A DNA stretch of 64,000 nucleotides, from NCBI RefSeq assembly GCF_016019935.1, contig NZ_JAECMT010000004.1:248833-312832 (forward strand). The letters run 5' to 3'. This document shows positions 45,469 to 54,313 of the stretch, in pieces. The translations under genes and the position numbers were made by a program. The notes below the pieces were generated by a model. That model did not search any database. It saw nothing but the letters and a program-made list of their open reading frames with translations, and was not told where the DNA came from. Origin of the DNA: Paenibacillus sp. GSMTC-2017. Lineage in GTDB: Bacteria; Bacillota; Bacilli; Paenibacillales; Paenibacillaceae. The stretch's first letter is position 1. Each line of letters opens with the position of its first letter.

Positions 45469-46632
45469 TTACAGCTTGATGTCATGATAAAATCCGCGGA
45501 TATCTGTGGCCGTCACCTCAGGGTACTCCAATGCGGGGAAATGCCCACCCTTATCTAACTCGGTCCAACGGATAATATTTTGGATATGAAGGTCACCCCA
45601 TGCTCGTGGAGCTGGCACATCAGCAGGGCCTGGCAGCAATACACCTTGTGGGACATGATGTTTTGGAACCGGAGATAACAATTCATTATCGGCAAAAGCT
45701 TCTTTGTAAAGCCTAACGGACGAGCCGATCGTTTCCGTCACCCAGTAAATCGTGAGGATGGAGCACAGTGTATCCAGTGGAAAAATGCTTTCTACATTTC
45801 CTTGTGTATCGCCCCAAAAGTGATATTTTTCAACAATCCATGCTGCCAAACCAGCCGGAGAATCGTTTAGACCGACAGCAAGAGAAGTTGGTTTTGTACC
45901 TTGCAACATGGCGTAAGCACCTTCTGTAAAGTTCAAATAGTCTACTTTCGCAAAGTAGGCTTTTTCTTCTTCTGTAGGTTCTTGCGGCCGTTCAAATCCA
46001 GAATAGACATTGATCCAATGTGCGCCGATTATACGATCAGCATAATTTCGAACTAAACCGAGTTCAACCCCGGCGCCCATATCCGATCCACTTATCATAA
46101 ATGTTTCATAACCAAGTTTAGTCATCAAATGTGCCCATAGGTCAGCTGTTCTAGACATATTCATACCACGCTCACTTGGCTTGCCTGAAAATCCGAAGCC
46201 AGGTAATGAAGGGATGACGATATCAAATGAAATGCCATCTAGTTCACGTGTTAGCAAAGGAATAAGGGGCAATAGCTCTACAAAATTGCTTGGCCAGCCG
46301 TTAGCGAGTAGAAGAGGTATTGGATTCGATCCTTCGCCCCGAACATGTACGAAATGAATAAGTTCGCCTTCAATAGTCGTTGTATATTGAGGAAAGCTAT
46401 TGAGCCTAGCCTCCTCTGCCCTCCAATCGAACTCATGAGCCCAATAGTTCACAAGTTTCCGCAAGAAGGTAAGATTAGTACCATAGTCCCAGCCAGCATC
46501 AACAATCTCATCTGTCCAACGCGTACGAATTAATCTTTCTTTTAAATAGTTAAGATCAACCTGCGGAATATCGATGTTGAATGGTTGAATATCAGTGTCC
46601 AATGTCGGTAGTTTGCTGTTTGGAGAAGTCAT
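45469..46632 (-). CDS. Epoxide hydrolase family protein (EHN domain, microsomal type)
   Basis: A 387-residue alpha/beta hydrolase with the N-terminal EHN lid (residues about 15-125). ATG 46632 follows CAAGGAGGTTTTGAAA. NGWP (111-114) stands in place of the usual HGWP oxyanion motif. The nucleophile is D184 in SGSDMGAG, and the C-terminal histidine is in GGHFPALE. The family hydrolyses epoxides to diols; many bacterial members have unknown physiological substrates. The H-to-N change in HGWP may affect activity and is worth noting. It is monocistronic. Confidence 0.85.
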   Translation of the reverse strand: MTSPNSKLPTLDTDIQPFNIDIPQVDLNYLKERLIRTRWTDEIVDAGWDYGTNLTFLRKLVNYWAHEFDWRAEEARLNSFPQYTTTIEGELIHFVHVRGEGSNPIPLLLANGWPSNFVELLPLIPLLTRELDGISFDIVIPSLPGFGFSGKPSERGMNMSRTADLWAHLMTKLGYETFMISGSDMGAGVELGLVRNYADRIIGAHWINVYSGFERPQEPTEEEKAYFAKVDYLNFTEGAYAMLQGTKPTSLAVGLNDSPAGLAAWIVEKYHFWGDTQGNVESIFPLDTLCSILTIYWVTETIGSSVRLYKEAFADNELLSPVPKHHVPQGVLLPGPADVPAPRAWGDLHIQNIIRWTELDKGGHFPALEYPEVTATDIRGFYHDIKL

Positions 46633-46739
46633 TTTCAAAACCTCCTTGAAATTTGTATTTCTCAAATCCTTTCTATATTTTTATTATGGGTTACGAACAC
46701 TGACAGCTGTTTGTCAGTGTTTGAGTGCCATTGTATTTT

Positions 46740-48617
46740 TTATTTATTAACAATTCGGTTGTAAGAATTGATCGTTAACACATAATAACCGAGATAGATC
46801 ACTCCATAAGCGGCAATAGCGTATAGGAACGAGACAATATTGTCGCTAAGATCAGCATCGTATTGAATAGTAACGGATAAGGTCAACATCGCCGCATTTA
46901 GTACGCCAATAAACAGTGGAAGTATGAATACGAATAGGTTCTGTTTCGATATCGTAGAGCGAACTTCCCGTCTGCTCACCCCTATCTTCCGCAAAATGTC
47001 ATATCGACCTTTATCCGAATGTGCTTCAGTTAGTTGTTTGAAATAAATAACACTTCCTGACGCCGCAAGTAGTACTAAGGCTAACGAGCTTACGACAAAC
47101 ATTTTCATGCCTGTAAACTTTTGCAGATGTTTATATCGCTCGTAAAATGTGCGCATCTCTGTCTCTTTTGCGGCTAGTGTCATTAGTACGTCGGATGTTT
47201 CTTTTGTTGTTTTTTCATCCTCTACTTTATAGGCTTTATAAATGAGGGGGCTTAATTGCCCAGCGATACCGTTAAATGTGGTGTCATCTATAACTAGGTA
47301 CAGCAGCTCTGCTCCAGATGTAAGCCGCACCTCTTTTTCTTCCAATTTGTTAATCGTTAGTGAATAAGTTCCTTGAGGCAATTGTACATCCACTTCTTTT
47401 CCAGCAAAATCCGAAGCAGGCTGATCGATGTATTTCTTAATCGCAATGGCTTCGTTGTCGGATAGATCGGGTATATCGCCTAAACGAAGCACCTGTTTCA
47501 TGGAATGAAAAGTTTGTTCTGAAATTAGGTTAACCGGTAGTTCATCTCGATCTCGAAATGGAGCGGAAGTCTTACCTTTCACTTGAATAACCGGTATAGA
47601 AAGCTGATCTGTTATTGGATGATCTTTATCTTTTACGATTAAACTCCTGATTTGATCGTCCGACGCTTCACCTTTGGAAAGGTGCAGATAGGAAAATGGA
47701 GCGGCGTTATGAGCCTCTTTTTCCGTAGTTGCATATTCGGAAAATGCTGCGTGAAGGTACGGCACTGCTGCAGTAATAATTAACGCAATTACGGTAAGCA
47801 TAAGAGCATTTCCTTTGACGCGGTACAACAAATGTGATGTTCCAATAATATTGATTCCTCTGTAGTACTTTGCCTTATTTTTCTGAGCACGAGTGAGTGA
47901 GTAAACGGTAAAAGAACGGAAAAGTAAATACGTGCCAACTAGAACAAGCGGCATAGCAAGCATAGCCATAGCGTTAAACATGAGCCAGTAGCAGCCCGCG
48001 AGTAAAAAGATTGAAACAGCCGCCGAAATGAATGAAGCTTTCGGTACTTTCTCTCCTTTGCTATCAGCTTGGAACAATTCAATTAACTTAAATCGATAAA
48101 TTAAAAGATACGACTGAGCAGAGGTAAACAACGTAATGGCTGTAAATACAACTGCGGTAGTGATAATAGCTTCGATGGGAATACTAAAGCTCACAACGAT
48201 AGGAGCACCAAGCAGCTTAAGGAGCAACATCATAAACAATCGGGATAGAAGGACGCCGAGTAAAAGCCCAGCCAATAAAGTAATCGTTCCAATAATGACA
48301 TTTTCAAAAAATAGCATTCGTGCAATAACCTTCTTCTTTACACCAAGCAGGGAGTACAAAGCGACTTCTTTTTTTCTTTTTCTTGTAAAAAACGCGTTCG
48401 AATAACCAATAAATATGGTCAAAAAACCAATCAACATATAGGATGTTTGTGTCATGGTGCTAGCCATGTTACTAACTGCATCTTTAATTTCCGGAATATA
48501 CATTAAGGAACTGAACGTATAGAAAATAACTACACTAATGACCATGGAGAAAAAGTAAAGCAGGTAGTTTTTTAAATTCCCCTTTATATTTTTTTTCGCC
48601 AAATTAAATAACGTCAC
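46740..48617 (-). CDS. BceB-type ABC transporter permease (module 1)
   Basis: A 625-residue permease with ten predicted membrane helices in the 4+3+3-like Bce plan and a large extracellular domain of about 220 residues (about 310-530) between helices 7 and 8. GTG 48617 follows TTGGAGGTGGTGCAA and overlaps the ATPase gene by 14 bases. FtsX-like blocks are at both ends (FFTRKRKKEVALYSLLGVKK; YDILRKIGVSRREVRSTISK). Bce permeases sense and remove peptide antibiotics such as bacitracin from lipid II-cycle targets and signal to their partner kinase. Confidence 0.92.
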   Translation of the reverse strand: MTLFNLAKKNIKGNLKNYLLYFFSMVISVVIFYTFSSLMYIPEIKDAVSNMASTMTQTSYMLIGFLTIFIGYSNAFFTRKRKKEVALYSLLGVKKKVIARMLFFENVIIGTITLLAGLLLGVLLSRLFMMLLLKLLGAPIVVSFSIPIEAIITTAVVFTAITLFTSAQSYLLIYRFKLIELFQADSKGEKVPKASFISAAVSIFLLAGCYWLMFNAMAMLAMPLVLVGTYLLFRSFTVYSLTRAQKNKAKYYRGINIIGTSHLLYRVKGNALMLTVIALIITAAVPYLHAAFSEYATTEKEAHNAAPFSYLHLSKGEASDDQIRSLIVKDKDHPITDQLSIPVIQVKGKTSAPFRDRDELPVNLISEQTFHSMKQVLRLGDIPDLSDNEAIAIKKYIDQPASDFAGKEVDVQLPQGTYSLTINKLEEKEVRLTSGAELLYLVIDDTTFNGIAGQLSPLIYKAYKVEDEKTTKETSDVLMTLAAKETEMRTFYERYKHLQKFTGMKMFVVSSLALVLLAASGSVIYFKQLTEAHSDKGRYDILRKIGVSRREVRSTISKQNLFVFILPLFIGVLNAAMLTLSVTIQYDADLSDNIVSFLYAIAAYGVIYLGYYVLTINSYNRIVNK

Positions 48618-49371
48618 TTGCACCACCTCCAAGAACGGCTAATACATCTAATATTTTTTTGAAAAACTCTTTACGGGTCGAAGTCCCTTTTACTAGTTCA
48701 GTGAACATACTGCCGTCTTTAATAAAGAGCACTCGTGTGCAATAGCTGGCTGCGAATGCATCGTGTGTAACCATTAAGATTGTTGCTTTATCTTCTTTAC
48801 TCAAGTTTTGCAAGCTCTCCAATAGGTCGGTTGCCGATTTCGAATCCAATGCGCCAGTCGGCTCATCAGCCAATATTAGTTTGGGTTTCGACACGATTGC
48901 ACGAGATGCTGCTGTACGCTGTTTTTGCCCGCCAGAAATTTGGTAGGGGTATTTGTCTAAAATCGAACGTATGCCAAAACGGTCTGCTATTTCATAAACC
49001 CGTTGTTCCATTTCTTGCACATTCACTTTAGCTAAAGCTAACGGCAGCAAGATATTATCTTTCACGGATAACGTATCTAATAAATTGTAATCTTGAAAAA
49101 TAAATCCGAGTTTATCACGGCGGAACGCCGATAACTGCTCTTCTTTCATATTTAGAATGCTTGTCCCATCTATCAAAATCTCCCCTGTTGTAGGCTGATC
49201 TATCGTCGCCAAAATGTTCAGAAGTGTGGATTTACCAGCTCCAGATGGCCCCATTATGCCAACAAACTCTCCCTCTCGTACGGTCAAGTCGATACCAGTT
49301 AGCGCTGTAAATGTGTTTCCCCGTGCCCCATACACTTTATCAATTTGTTGTGCGTCTACTATTGTTTTCAT
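48604..49371 (-). CDS. BceA-type ABC transporter ATPase (module 1)
   Basis: A 255-residue ATPase with Walker A GPSGAGKST (about residues 40-48), Q-loop FIFQDYNLLDTLSVKDNILLP split as FIFQDYNLLD and SVKDNILLP, signature ISGGQKQR, Walker B LILADEPTGALD and H-loop VTHD. The 'QDYNLLDTL' Q-loop is characteristic of Bce-type ATPases. The start ATG 49371 lies in a divergent spacer opposite a response regulator. It powers the permease downstream. Confidence 0.93.
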   Translation of the reverse strand: MKTIVDAQQIDKVYGARGNTFTALTGIDLTVREGEFVGIMGPSGAGKSTLLNILATIDQPTTGEILIDGTSILNMKEEQLSAFRRDKLGFIFQDYNLLDTLSVKDNILLPLALAKVNVQEMEQRVYEIADRFGIRSILDKYPYQISGGQKQRTAASRAIVSKPKLILADEPTGALDSKSATDLLESLQNLSKEDKATILMVTHDAFAASYCTRVLFIKDGSMFTELVKGTSTRKEFFKKILDVLAVLGGGASDVI

Positions 49372-49444
49372 CTATTTTTCCTCCACTCATGAAGTTCATT
49401 TCTTTTCTACAGGCTTAATTGTATAGGATGCAATCTTTCAGTGA

Positions 49445-49472
49445 CCTTACAGTTTGCACAGTTAACCTTACA
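49445..49472. promoter_or_regulatory. Direct-repeat operator candidate of Bce module 1
   Basis: CCTTACA at 49445-49451 and again at 49466-49472, 21 bases apart, two helical turns. OmpR-type regulators bind such phased direct repeats. The pair lies in the spacer between bceA-like and the regulator gene, 74 bases before the bceA-like ATG. Confidence 0.5.
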
Positions 49473-49583
49473 ATGGTATCGTCGGCATAAGCATAGTTTG
49501 AGAAGGGTATACTTGTTGCTAAAAAAGGGGTGTATCTTTTAGTATTGTCATCTGTTTGTTTTCGTAACGATTGGGGGAAGATT

Positions 49584-50258
49584 GTGAAAATAATGATCGT
49601 AGAAGATGAAAAAACGATTAGAGATATGGTAGGAGAGATCATAGAAAGATGGGGTTTTGAAGTAGTAAAAGTAGAAGATTTCGACGGGGTCATGCACGTT
49701 TTTTTAACAGAAAATCCGCATCTAGTTTTATTGGATATTAATTTGCCTTCCTTTGACGGGTTTTATTGGTGCAACAAAATTAGAGAAGTATCCAAAGCAC
49801 CTATCGTCTTTCTTTCGTCTCGTGATACGCCAATGGATACGATTATGGCGATGAATATGGGCGGGGACGATTTTATTAATAAACCTTTCCATACAGATGT
49901 TCTGATGGCCAAGATTAATGCACTTTTGCGGAGGACCTACGCTTATATAGAAGACATCGAGCTAAATGTTGTAGAGCATGACGGTGTTGTGCTCAATCTT
50001 AAGACATATGATATTTCTTATCATAACCAAACGACCCAATTATCCAAAAATGAATTTATTATAGTAAATCTCCTCATGCAAAATAAAGGATCAACGGTTA
50101 CTCGAAGAAACATTATGCGCAGTTTGTGGGCAGATGAAAGATTTGTAGATGAAAATGCGCTGTCCGTTAACATGACTCGTATTCGCAAAAAAATTGCAGA
50201 TCTAGGCAAAGACGACTTCATTACTACGAAGAAAGGGTACGGGTATAGCATCCTATGA
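49584..50258 (+). CDS. BceR-type OmpR-family response regulator (module 1)
   Basis: A 224-residue regulator. GTG 49584 follows GATTGGGGGAAGATT; earlier codons in frame have no such site. Receiver domain residues 1-118 contain D8/D9-type EDEK, phospho-acceptor D in LVLLDINLPSFDG, and the K of NKPFHTD. Trans_reg_C winged HTH spans about residues 128-222. Its 4-base overlap with the kinase gene is typical. It activates the divergent transporter genes on peptide-antibiotic stress. Confidence 0.93.
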   Translation: MKIMIVEDEKTIRDMVGEIIERWGFEVVKVEDFDGVMHVFLTENPHLVLLDINLPSFDGFYWCNKIREVSKAPIVFLSSRDTPMDTIMAMNMGGDDFINKPFHTDVLMAKINALLRRTYAYIEDIELNVVEHDGVVLNLKTYDISYHNQTTQLSKNEFIIVNLLMQNKGSTVTRRNIMRSLWADERFVDENALSVNMTRIRKKIADLGKDDFITTKKGYGYSIL

Positions 50259-51283
50259 GCTTTCAGCAATATGTAAAGGATAAGCGATATTTTTTCATTC
50301 TTTATGCGATATTGATGTTATTTGTCTCATTGATTATGACCATAAATACGAGCTGGGATCTTGCAGCACCAAATCTGCTTTATACACATTTTATAGGATT
50401 CTTTCTCGTTGGATTGTATATTACGATTGGCTATTATTATCGGAGGTCGTTTTATGTGGGTTTGCTTGAAGCGATAGAAAGCGTGAGCGAAAATGTTGTT
50501 GCCGCAATGCCTGAATCACAAAATGATGAACAGGCTTTATACGTTACAATGATTAAGAAGATGCAGGGCAGCCACACAAAACAGCTGCAAAAGTTAATTC
50601 GGGAAAAACGTGAACATCAAGATTTTATTATGTCATGGATTCATGAAGTAAAGCTTCCGATTGCTGCTAGCAGTCTGCTAATGGAGAACAGCGCTGGGAA
50701 GACGGTAGATTTTCTCGTGGATAAGTTAGAAGATGAGCTGAACAAAATTGATAACTACGTAGAACAGGCGCTGTATTATTCACGAATAGATTCCTTTTCT
50801 AAAGACTATTTCATTACGGATGTACCGCTCAATAGGGCGATAAGAAATAGTGTAAAAAAGTATGCCAAACTTTTTATTACGAAACGGATTCGGGTTCAGA
50901 TAGCAGAAGTAGAGCAGTATGTATCAAGTGATAGTAAGTGGCTTGCTTTTATATTAGATCAGATTATATCGAACGCACTCAAGTATACATATGAAGCGGG
51001 TGAAATCTCGTTCATCGTTGAAGAAGATAACAAAGAAAAGCGACTGCGGATTCACGATTCAGGCATTGGCATTAAGGAAGAAGATATTCATCGCGTATTC
51101 GAGAGAGGATTCACGGGGGCTACAGGTAGAACCTATTCGAAATCTACAGGAATGGGGCTGTATCTTGCGAAACAAATGGCACTTAAATTAGGACATGACC
51201 TTACCATTACGTCACAAGAAGGGGAGTATACTGCGGTCACCATTCATTTTCCGAAAATGAGAGATTATTATGAGCTCTCGTAA
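50255..51283 (+). CDS. BceS-type intramembrane-sensing histidine kinase (module 1)
   Basis: A 342-residue kinase with two N-terminal helices (about residues 12-32 and 43-62) and almost no extracellular loop, so it cannot bind ligand alone and must rely on the transporter. The dimerisation box is DFIMSWIHEVKLPIAASS with the phospho-histidine in IHE. HATPase boxes are IISNALKYT (N), DSGIGI (G1) and STGMGLYLAK (G2). It is encoded directly after its regulator. Confidence 0.93.
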   Translation: MSFQQYVKDKRYFFILYAILMLFVSLIMTINTSWDLAAPNLLYTHFIGFFLVGLYITIGYYYRRSFYVGLLEAIESVSENVVAAMPESQNDEQALYVTMIKKMQGSHTKQLQKLIREKREHQDFIMSWIHEVKLPIAASSLLMENSAGKTVDFLVDKLEDELNKIDNYVEQALYYSRIDSFSKDYFITDVPLNRAIRNSVKKYAKLFITKRIRVQIAEVEQYVSSDSKWLAFILDQIISNALKYTYEAGEISFIVEEDNKEKRLRIHDSGIGIKEEDIHRVFERGFTGATGRTYSKSTGMGLYLAKQMALKLGHDLTITSQEGEYTAVTIHFPKMRDYYELS

Positions 51284-51400
51284 GAAACTACACGATAATG
51301 GATATGAAATGCTGAACAGCAGGGGGGAAATCGTATGTGCTAGTATTTCCTCCATAAGAAGAACTTCCCTTATTAGAAAGCCTTAAGAATCCACGATACT

Positions 51401-51456
51401 GATATACCAGATGATATACTCCTAATACATCAGAGACAAACACCAGGAGGTATATC
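51401..51456 (+). promoter_or_regulatory. RNA hairpins that can cover the NlpC/P60 ribosome binding site
   Basis: GGTATATC (51449-51456), adjoining the Shine-Dalgarno AGGAGG (51445-51450), is the exact complement of GATATACC (51401-51408). A second element, GATATACTCCT (51413-51423), pairs with AGGAGGTATATC including the Shine-Dalgarno, with one bulge. The two pairings exclude each other and could gate translation. Confidence 0.5.
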
Positions 51457-51966
51457 ATGCAATACAATTGGATCAAAAAGACGGTAATCGCAACAACGTG
51501 CTGCGTGGCATTAATGTCCACTCATTCGCTAGTAGGTACTTCTCATATTGGACAAGCCCAAGCGGCTCCACAGGTGAAGGCACCTGCTAAAGCTCAAAGC
51601 ATTATCGCAACTGCAAAATCTTTGCAAGGCAAAGTGAAATATAAGTTCGGCGTTAACAACCCAAGCAAACTAATCTTTGATTGCTCTTCATTTACGAAGT
51701 ATGTATTCGGCAAACATGGCGTGAGCCTGAAATGGGGTACTGCTTCTCAGAAAAATCAAGGGAAGTATGTATCTAAGAGCAATCTTCAAGCTGGCGATTT
51801 GATTTTCTTTAATAACGGTAGAACGTCTAAAGTTAGTCATGTAGGTATTTACATGGGTAATGGCCAGTTTATTCATAACACGACTGGCAGCAAAGTAAAC
51901 GGTGTCGTAATCAACAAATTGAGCGACTACACGAAACGTTATTCGACAGCTAGAAGAGTACTGTAA
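51457..51966 (+). CDS. Secreted NlpC/P60 cell-wall endopeptidase
   Basis: A 169-residue exported protein with a signal peptide (residues 1-36, ending GQAQAA) and a single NlpC/P60 domain (about 50-169). The catalytic triad residues are C76 in IFDCSSFT, H128 in VSHVGIY and H140 in FIHNT. NlpC/P60 enzymes cut gamma-D-glutamyl-diaminopimelate bonds in peptidoglycan stem peptides. There is no LysM or SH3 targeting domain, so it is a minimal hydrolase. ATG 51457 follows AGGAGGTATATC, which can be masked by upstream complements. Confidence 0.93.
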   Translation: MQYNWIKKTVIATTCCVALMSTHSLVGTSHIGQAQAAPQVKAPAKAQSIIATAKSLQGKVKYKFGVNNPSKLIFDCSSFTKYVFGKHGVSLKWGTASQKNQGKYVSKSNLQAGDLIFFNNGRTSKVSHVGIYMGNGQFIHNTTGSKVNGVVINKLSDYTKRYSTARRVL

Positions 51967-51992
51967 TAATACGAAGTAATCGTTAAATAAAG

Positions 51993-52030
51993 ATAGGCTA
52001 TGGCTTGAGGATAATCAAGCCGTAGCCTAT
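51993..52030 (+). terminator. Terminator of the NlpC/P60 gene
   Basis: Stem ATAGGCTATGGCTTGA / TCAAGCCGTAGCCTAT with one G-T pair and loop GGATAA, 27 bases after the stop. It has a short T-rich tail (TTTGTGT). Confidence 0.85.
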
Positions 52031-52091
52031 TTGTGTATTCAACTGCTAATATAAGCTTAGTATAGCAATGAGGGAAGGAAGGTCAGAGCGA

Positions 52092-52409
52092 GTGCAACCA
52101 TTTACGAGAAAAGTGATCGATATTATAAAGAGCATTCCAGAAGGTTATGTCATGACATACGGTCAAATTGCCGCGCTAGCCGGAAGTGCAAGAGGAGCGA
52201 GGCAAGTCGTACGCATCCTCCATTCGATGAGTGCTGCATATGAACTTCCGTGGCACAGAGTCGTTAATGTTAAAGGAGAGATAGCGATTCAAGATGATGA
52301 AGCTCGTTTCAAGCAGAACCTCTACTTGAGTGGTGAAGGTGTAGTAGTAGATGAGACAGGTCGGATCAACTTGGAGCAATATCGCTATTGTCCAGGGAGT
52401 GCGGACTGA
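52092..52409 (+). CDS. Alkyltransferase-like DNA-binding protein (ATL)
   Basis: A 105-residue homologue of the O6-alkylguanine methyltransferase DNA-binding domain. GTG 52092 with GGAAGGTCAGAGCGA upstream gives the standard family start QPFTRKVIDIIKSIP. The active-site motif reads PWHRVV (52-57 region), with tryptophan in place of the acceptor cysteine. ATL proteins bind alkylated guanine without repairing it and hand it to nucleotide excision repair. A catalytic Ada is encoded at 15.7 kb, so the two are complementary. Confidence 0.9.
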   Translation: MQPFTRKVIDIIKSIPEGYVMTYGQIAALAGSARGARQVVRILHSMSAAYELPWHRVVNVKGEIAIQDDEARFKQNLYLSGEGVVVDETGRINLEQYRYCPGSAD

Positions 52410-52484
52410 GTGAACAAGTGGATCCCAGTACAGGGATCTACTTGTGCTCAATCAAACGGTCTGAAGGTTGTTTGTGAGTTTGGA

Positions 52485-52970
52485 TTATTTGAAAAACTTA
52501 CTTAGTGAGATGATGAGTAATGCAGATGAACCGATGCAAGCTAGTGTACGAACATGATTCCATTTTGTCCACGTAGGAATGAAATGTGCCCATAGCTCTG
52601 CACCAACGCTACTGCTAGGCTGTACGGATGCTAGTTCATTATTAAGAGGTACATTAAATGCCCCTGTAATTAGGATAGCTACGACATATAACAAACTGCC
52701 AGCAAGAAGATAGATTGAGCCAGGATCACTGAAGCGGGTGAGGGAGACGATGATGAGGAAGACGCTAGTAAGTGCAGTTCCCAGAAACAGAATGCCGCTT
52801 AACGGATTAATGACGGTGATGTTAATAGACTGCATAGCAGCAATACCTTGCTCGGGTGTGAGACGGGCGAGAGCTCTCATAATAAAAGATGAGAAGGCGA
52901 ACAGTACTCCTCCAACTACTCCAGAACCGACTGCTGTAAGTGCGGTTAAAAAATAGAGGGCATTATTCAT
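52485..52970 (-). CDS. DUF1772 membrane protein (anthrone-oxygenase-like)
   Basis: A 161-residue protein with four membrane helices. ATG 52970 overlaps the upstream stop (ATGAATAA) and follows CAGGTGCAATCGA. The DUF1772 features are GGVLFAFSSFIMRAL (about residues 18-32), NPLSGILF and a C-terminal WTKWNHVRTLA. Family members include fungal anthrone oxygenases; bacterial ones are uncharacterised and often sit next to NmrA-type or SDR genes, as here. Coupled to the NAD(P)-binding protein upstream. Confidence 0.78.
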   Translation of the reverse strand: MNNALYFLTALTAVGSGVVGGVLFAFSSFIMRALARLTPEQGIAAMQSINITVINPLSGILFLGTALTSVFLIIVSLTRFSDPGSIYLLAGSLLYVVAILITGAFNVPLNNELASVQPSSSVGAELWAHFIPTWTKWNHVRTLACIGSSALLIISLSKFFK

Positions 52971-53817
52971 TCGATTGCACCTGATCCCATATGCCAGTTT
53001 TAGCAACCTCTTGCGCGTAATCACTGAAATCTCGGGGCTCACGACCGAGTGCACGTTGTACACCGTCCGTTAGGTATGAATTACGGCCATCCAGTACGTG
53101 AGTGAATAGCTGAATTAATAAGTTTGTAAAATCAACCGGTAAGTTCTGCTCTTCTAATCCACCTACGAATTGCTCCTTAGTGATCGGCACATAAGCAATA
53201 TCTCGCTTACTTGCTAGTGCAATTTCTTCAGTGACCTGAGCAAAAGTAAGCAAACGCGGGCCAGTCAACTCATAGAGCTGTTCAGTATGTCCCTCTTCCG
53301 TCAGTGCAGCAACAGCTACATCCGCAATATCCTCTGCATCTATAAACGGTTCTGTTACATCTCCAATTGGAAGAGCAATTGTGCCGCTAAGCACGGAATC
53401 CAGCAAGAAGCTTTCACTGAAGTTTTGACTGAACCAGCTAGCTCTAACAATCGTCCAGTCAGCGCCTGAGTTTTGCAGAGCTTGCTCGCTCGCAAGTGCA
53501 CCTGCTTCACCGCGACCTGACAATAATACGAGGCGACGAATCCCTTTAGCAAGCGCTAGCTTCGCAAGTGTACGAATATCATCGGCTGCCCCTGGCATAG
53601 CTAGATCGGGATAGTAACTGATAAATACGGCCTCTACGTTTTCAAGTATAGGTGCCCATGTAGATCTATTTTGCCAATCGAAGGGCAGTTCACTAGAACG
53701 TGATCCGATTCGTGAGGGAATGCCTCGCTCCGCAAGACGCTCTACCACCCTGCGTCCTGTCTTACCCATACCTCCAATAACTAAAATAGGTTTTTTCATC
53801 GATTGTTTTTCGCTCAT
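52963..53817 (-). CDS. NmrA/NAD(P)-binding family protein
   Basis: A 284-residue atypical SDR. ATG 53817 follows TGAGGAGGATTAAT. The nucleotide motif VIGGMGKTGRRVVERL starts near residue 13; there is no catalytic Y-x-x-x-K, as in NmrA/QOR2-like redox-sensing proteins. Other family marks are GRGEAGALASEQAL and DWTIVRASWFSQNF. It lies upstream of DUF1772 with 8 bases overlap. A MarR-type dyad, repeated before the marR gene 0.8 kb away, is found 175 bases upstream, so it is probably MarR controlled. Confidence 0.82.
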   Translation of the reverse strand: MSEKQSMKKPILVIGGMGKTGRRVVERLAERGIPSRIGSRSSELPFDWQNRSTWAPILENVEAVFISYYPDLAMPGAADDIRTLAKLALAKGIRRLVLLSGRGEAGALASEQALQNSGADWTIVRASWFSQNFSESFLLDSVLSGTIALPIGDVTEPFIDAEDIADVAVAALTEEGHTEQLYELTGPRLLTFAQVTEEIALASKRDIAYVPITKEQFVGGLEEQNLPVDFTNLLIQLFTHVLDGRNSYLTDGVQRALGREPRDFSDYAQEVAKTGIWDQVQSNE

Positions 53818-53991
53818 ATTAATCCTCCTCATTATTGTTTTTGTTACTCATTTAACGACCAAACAGGGTTGCATCACCACCTTTCAGATTTTGTTTTCTA
53901 AACCTCAAATGCTGTATTCAGAACCGTTCAGACGCGGTGGCTTAAACATCAAGAGCTTCATAAACATCAAAACAAAAGCATTAACTATAAA

Positions 53992-54012
53992 GTTGTTTGC
54001 ACAAGCAAATGT
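53992..54012. promoter_or_regulatory. MarR-type operator copy 1
   Basis: GTTGTTTGCACAAGCAAATG is a dyad around TTTGCACAAGCAAA. The same core occurs upstream of the marR gene at 54778-54802. It sits 175 bases before the NmrA-like ATG. Confidence 0.6.
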
Positions 54013-54076
54013 TTTTATAGAAATAATGGAGTATCAGCAAATCGGGTTACAAAGTAAGAAATCGAACAGCTAATTC

Positions 54077-54267
54077 TATCTAACGAACTGTAACGAGCTT
54101 ATTATGCTAAAAAGTGCCCCTCATTAATTCTAACGAATCATAATAGCGCTATTGAACAATACAAGGCGACAAAGGAGCATTTTATCTCAATATAACGTGT
54201 CTAGGATTCGTAAAAATAAAAATCAGCGTCATTTTGGTCAAATAAGCGTTACTGAGTTCGTTAGATA
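54077..54267. mobile_element. 191-bp MITE-like element
   Basis: The left end TATCTAACGAACT-GTAACG-A-GCTTATT and the right end, read as complement TATCTAACGAACTCAGTAACGCTTATT (split here: TATCTAACGAACT, CAGTAACG, CTTATT), form 27-base terminal inverted repeats with two small gaps. The interior codes for nothing and holds a degenerate inner copy CTAACGAATCATAATAGC (near 54130). Size, terminal repeats and non-coding interior are those of a miniature inverted-repeat element. A target duplication is not clear. Confidence 0.6.
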
Positions 54268-54313
54268 TATATACAAGAAAGCCAAACGGAGGGTGGAGTG
54301 AAAAAGAAAGTAA

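Noticed and set aside
49415-49693. A minus-strand frame across the bce spacer
   Set aside because: It overlaps the regulator start and the promoter region and has no family features.
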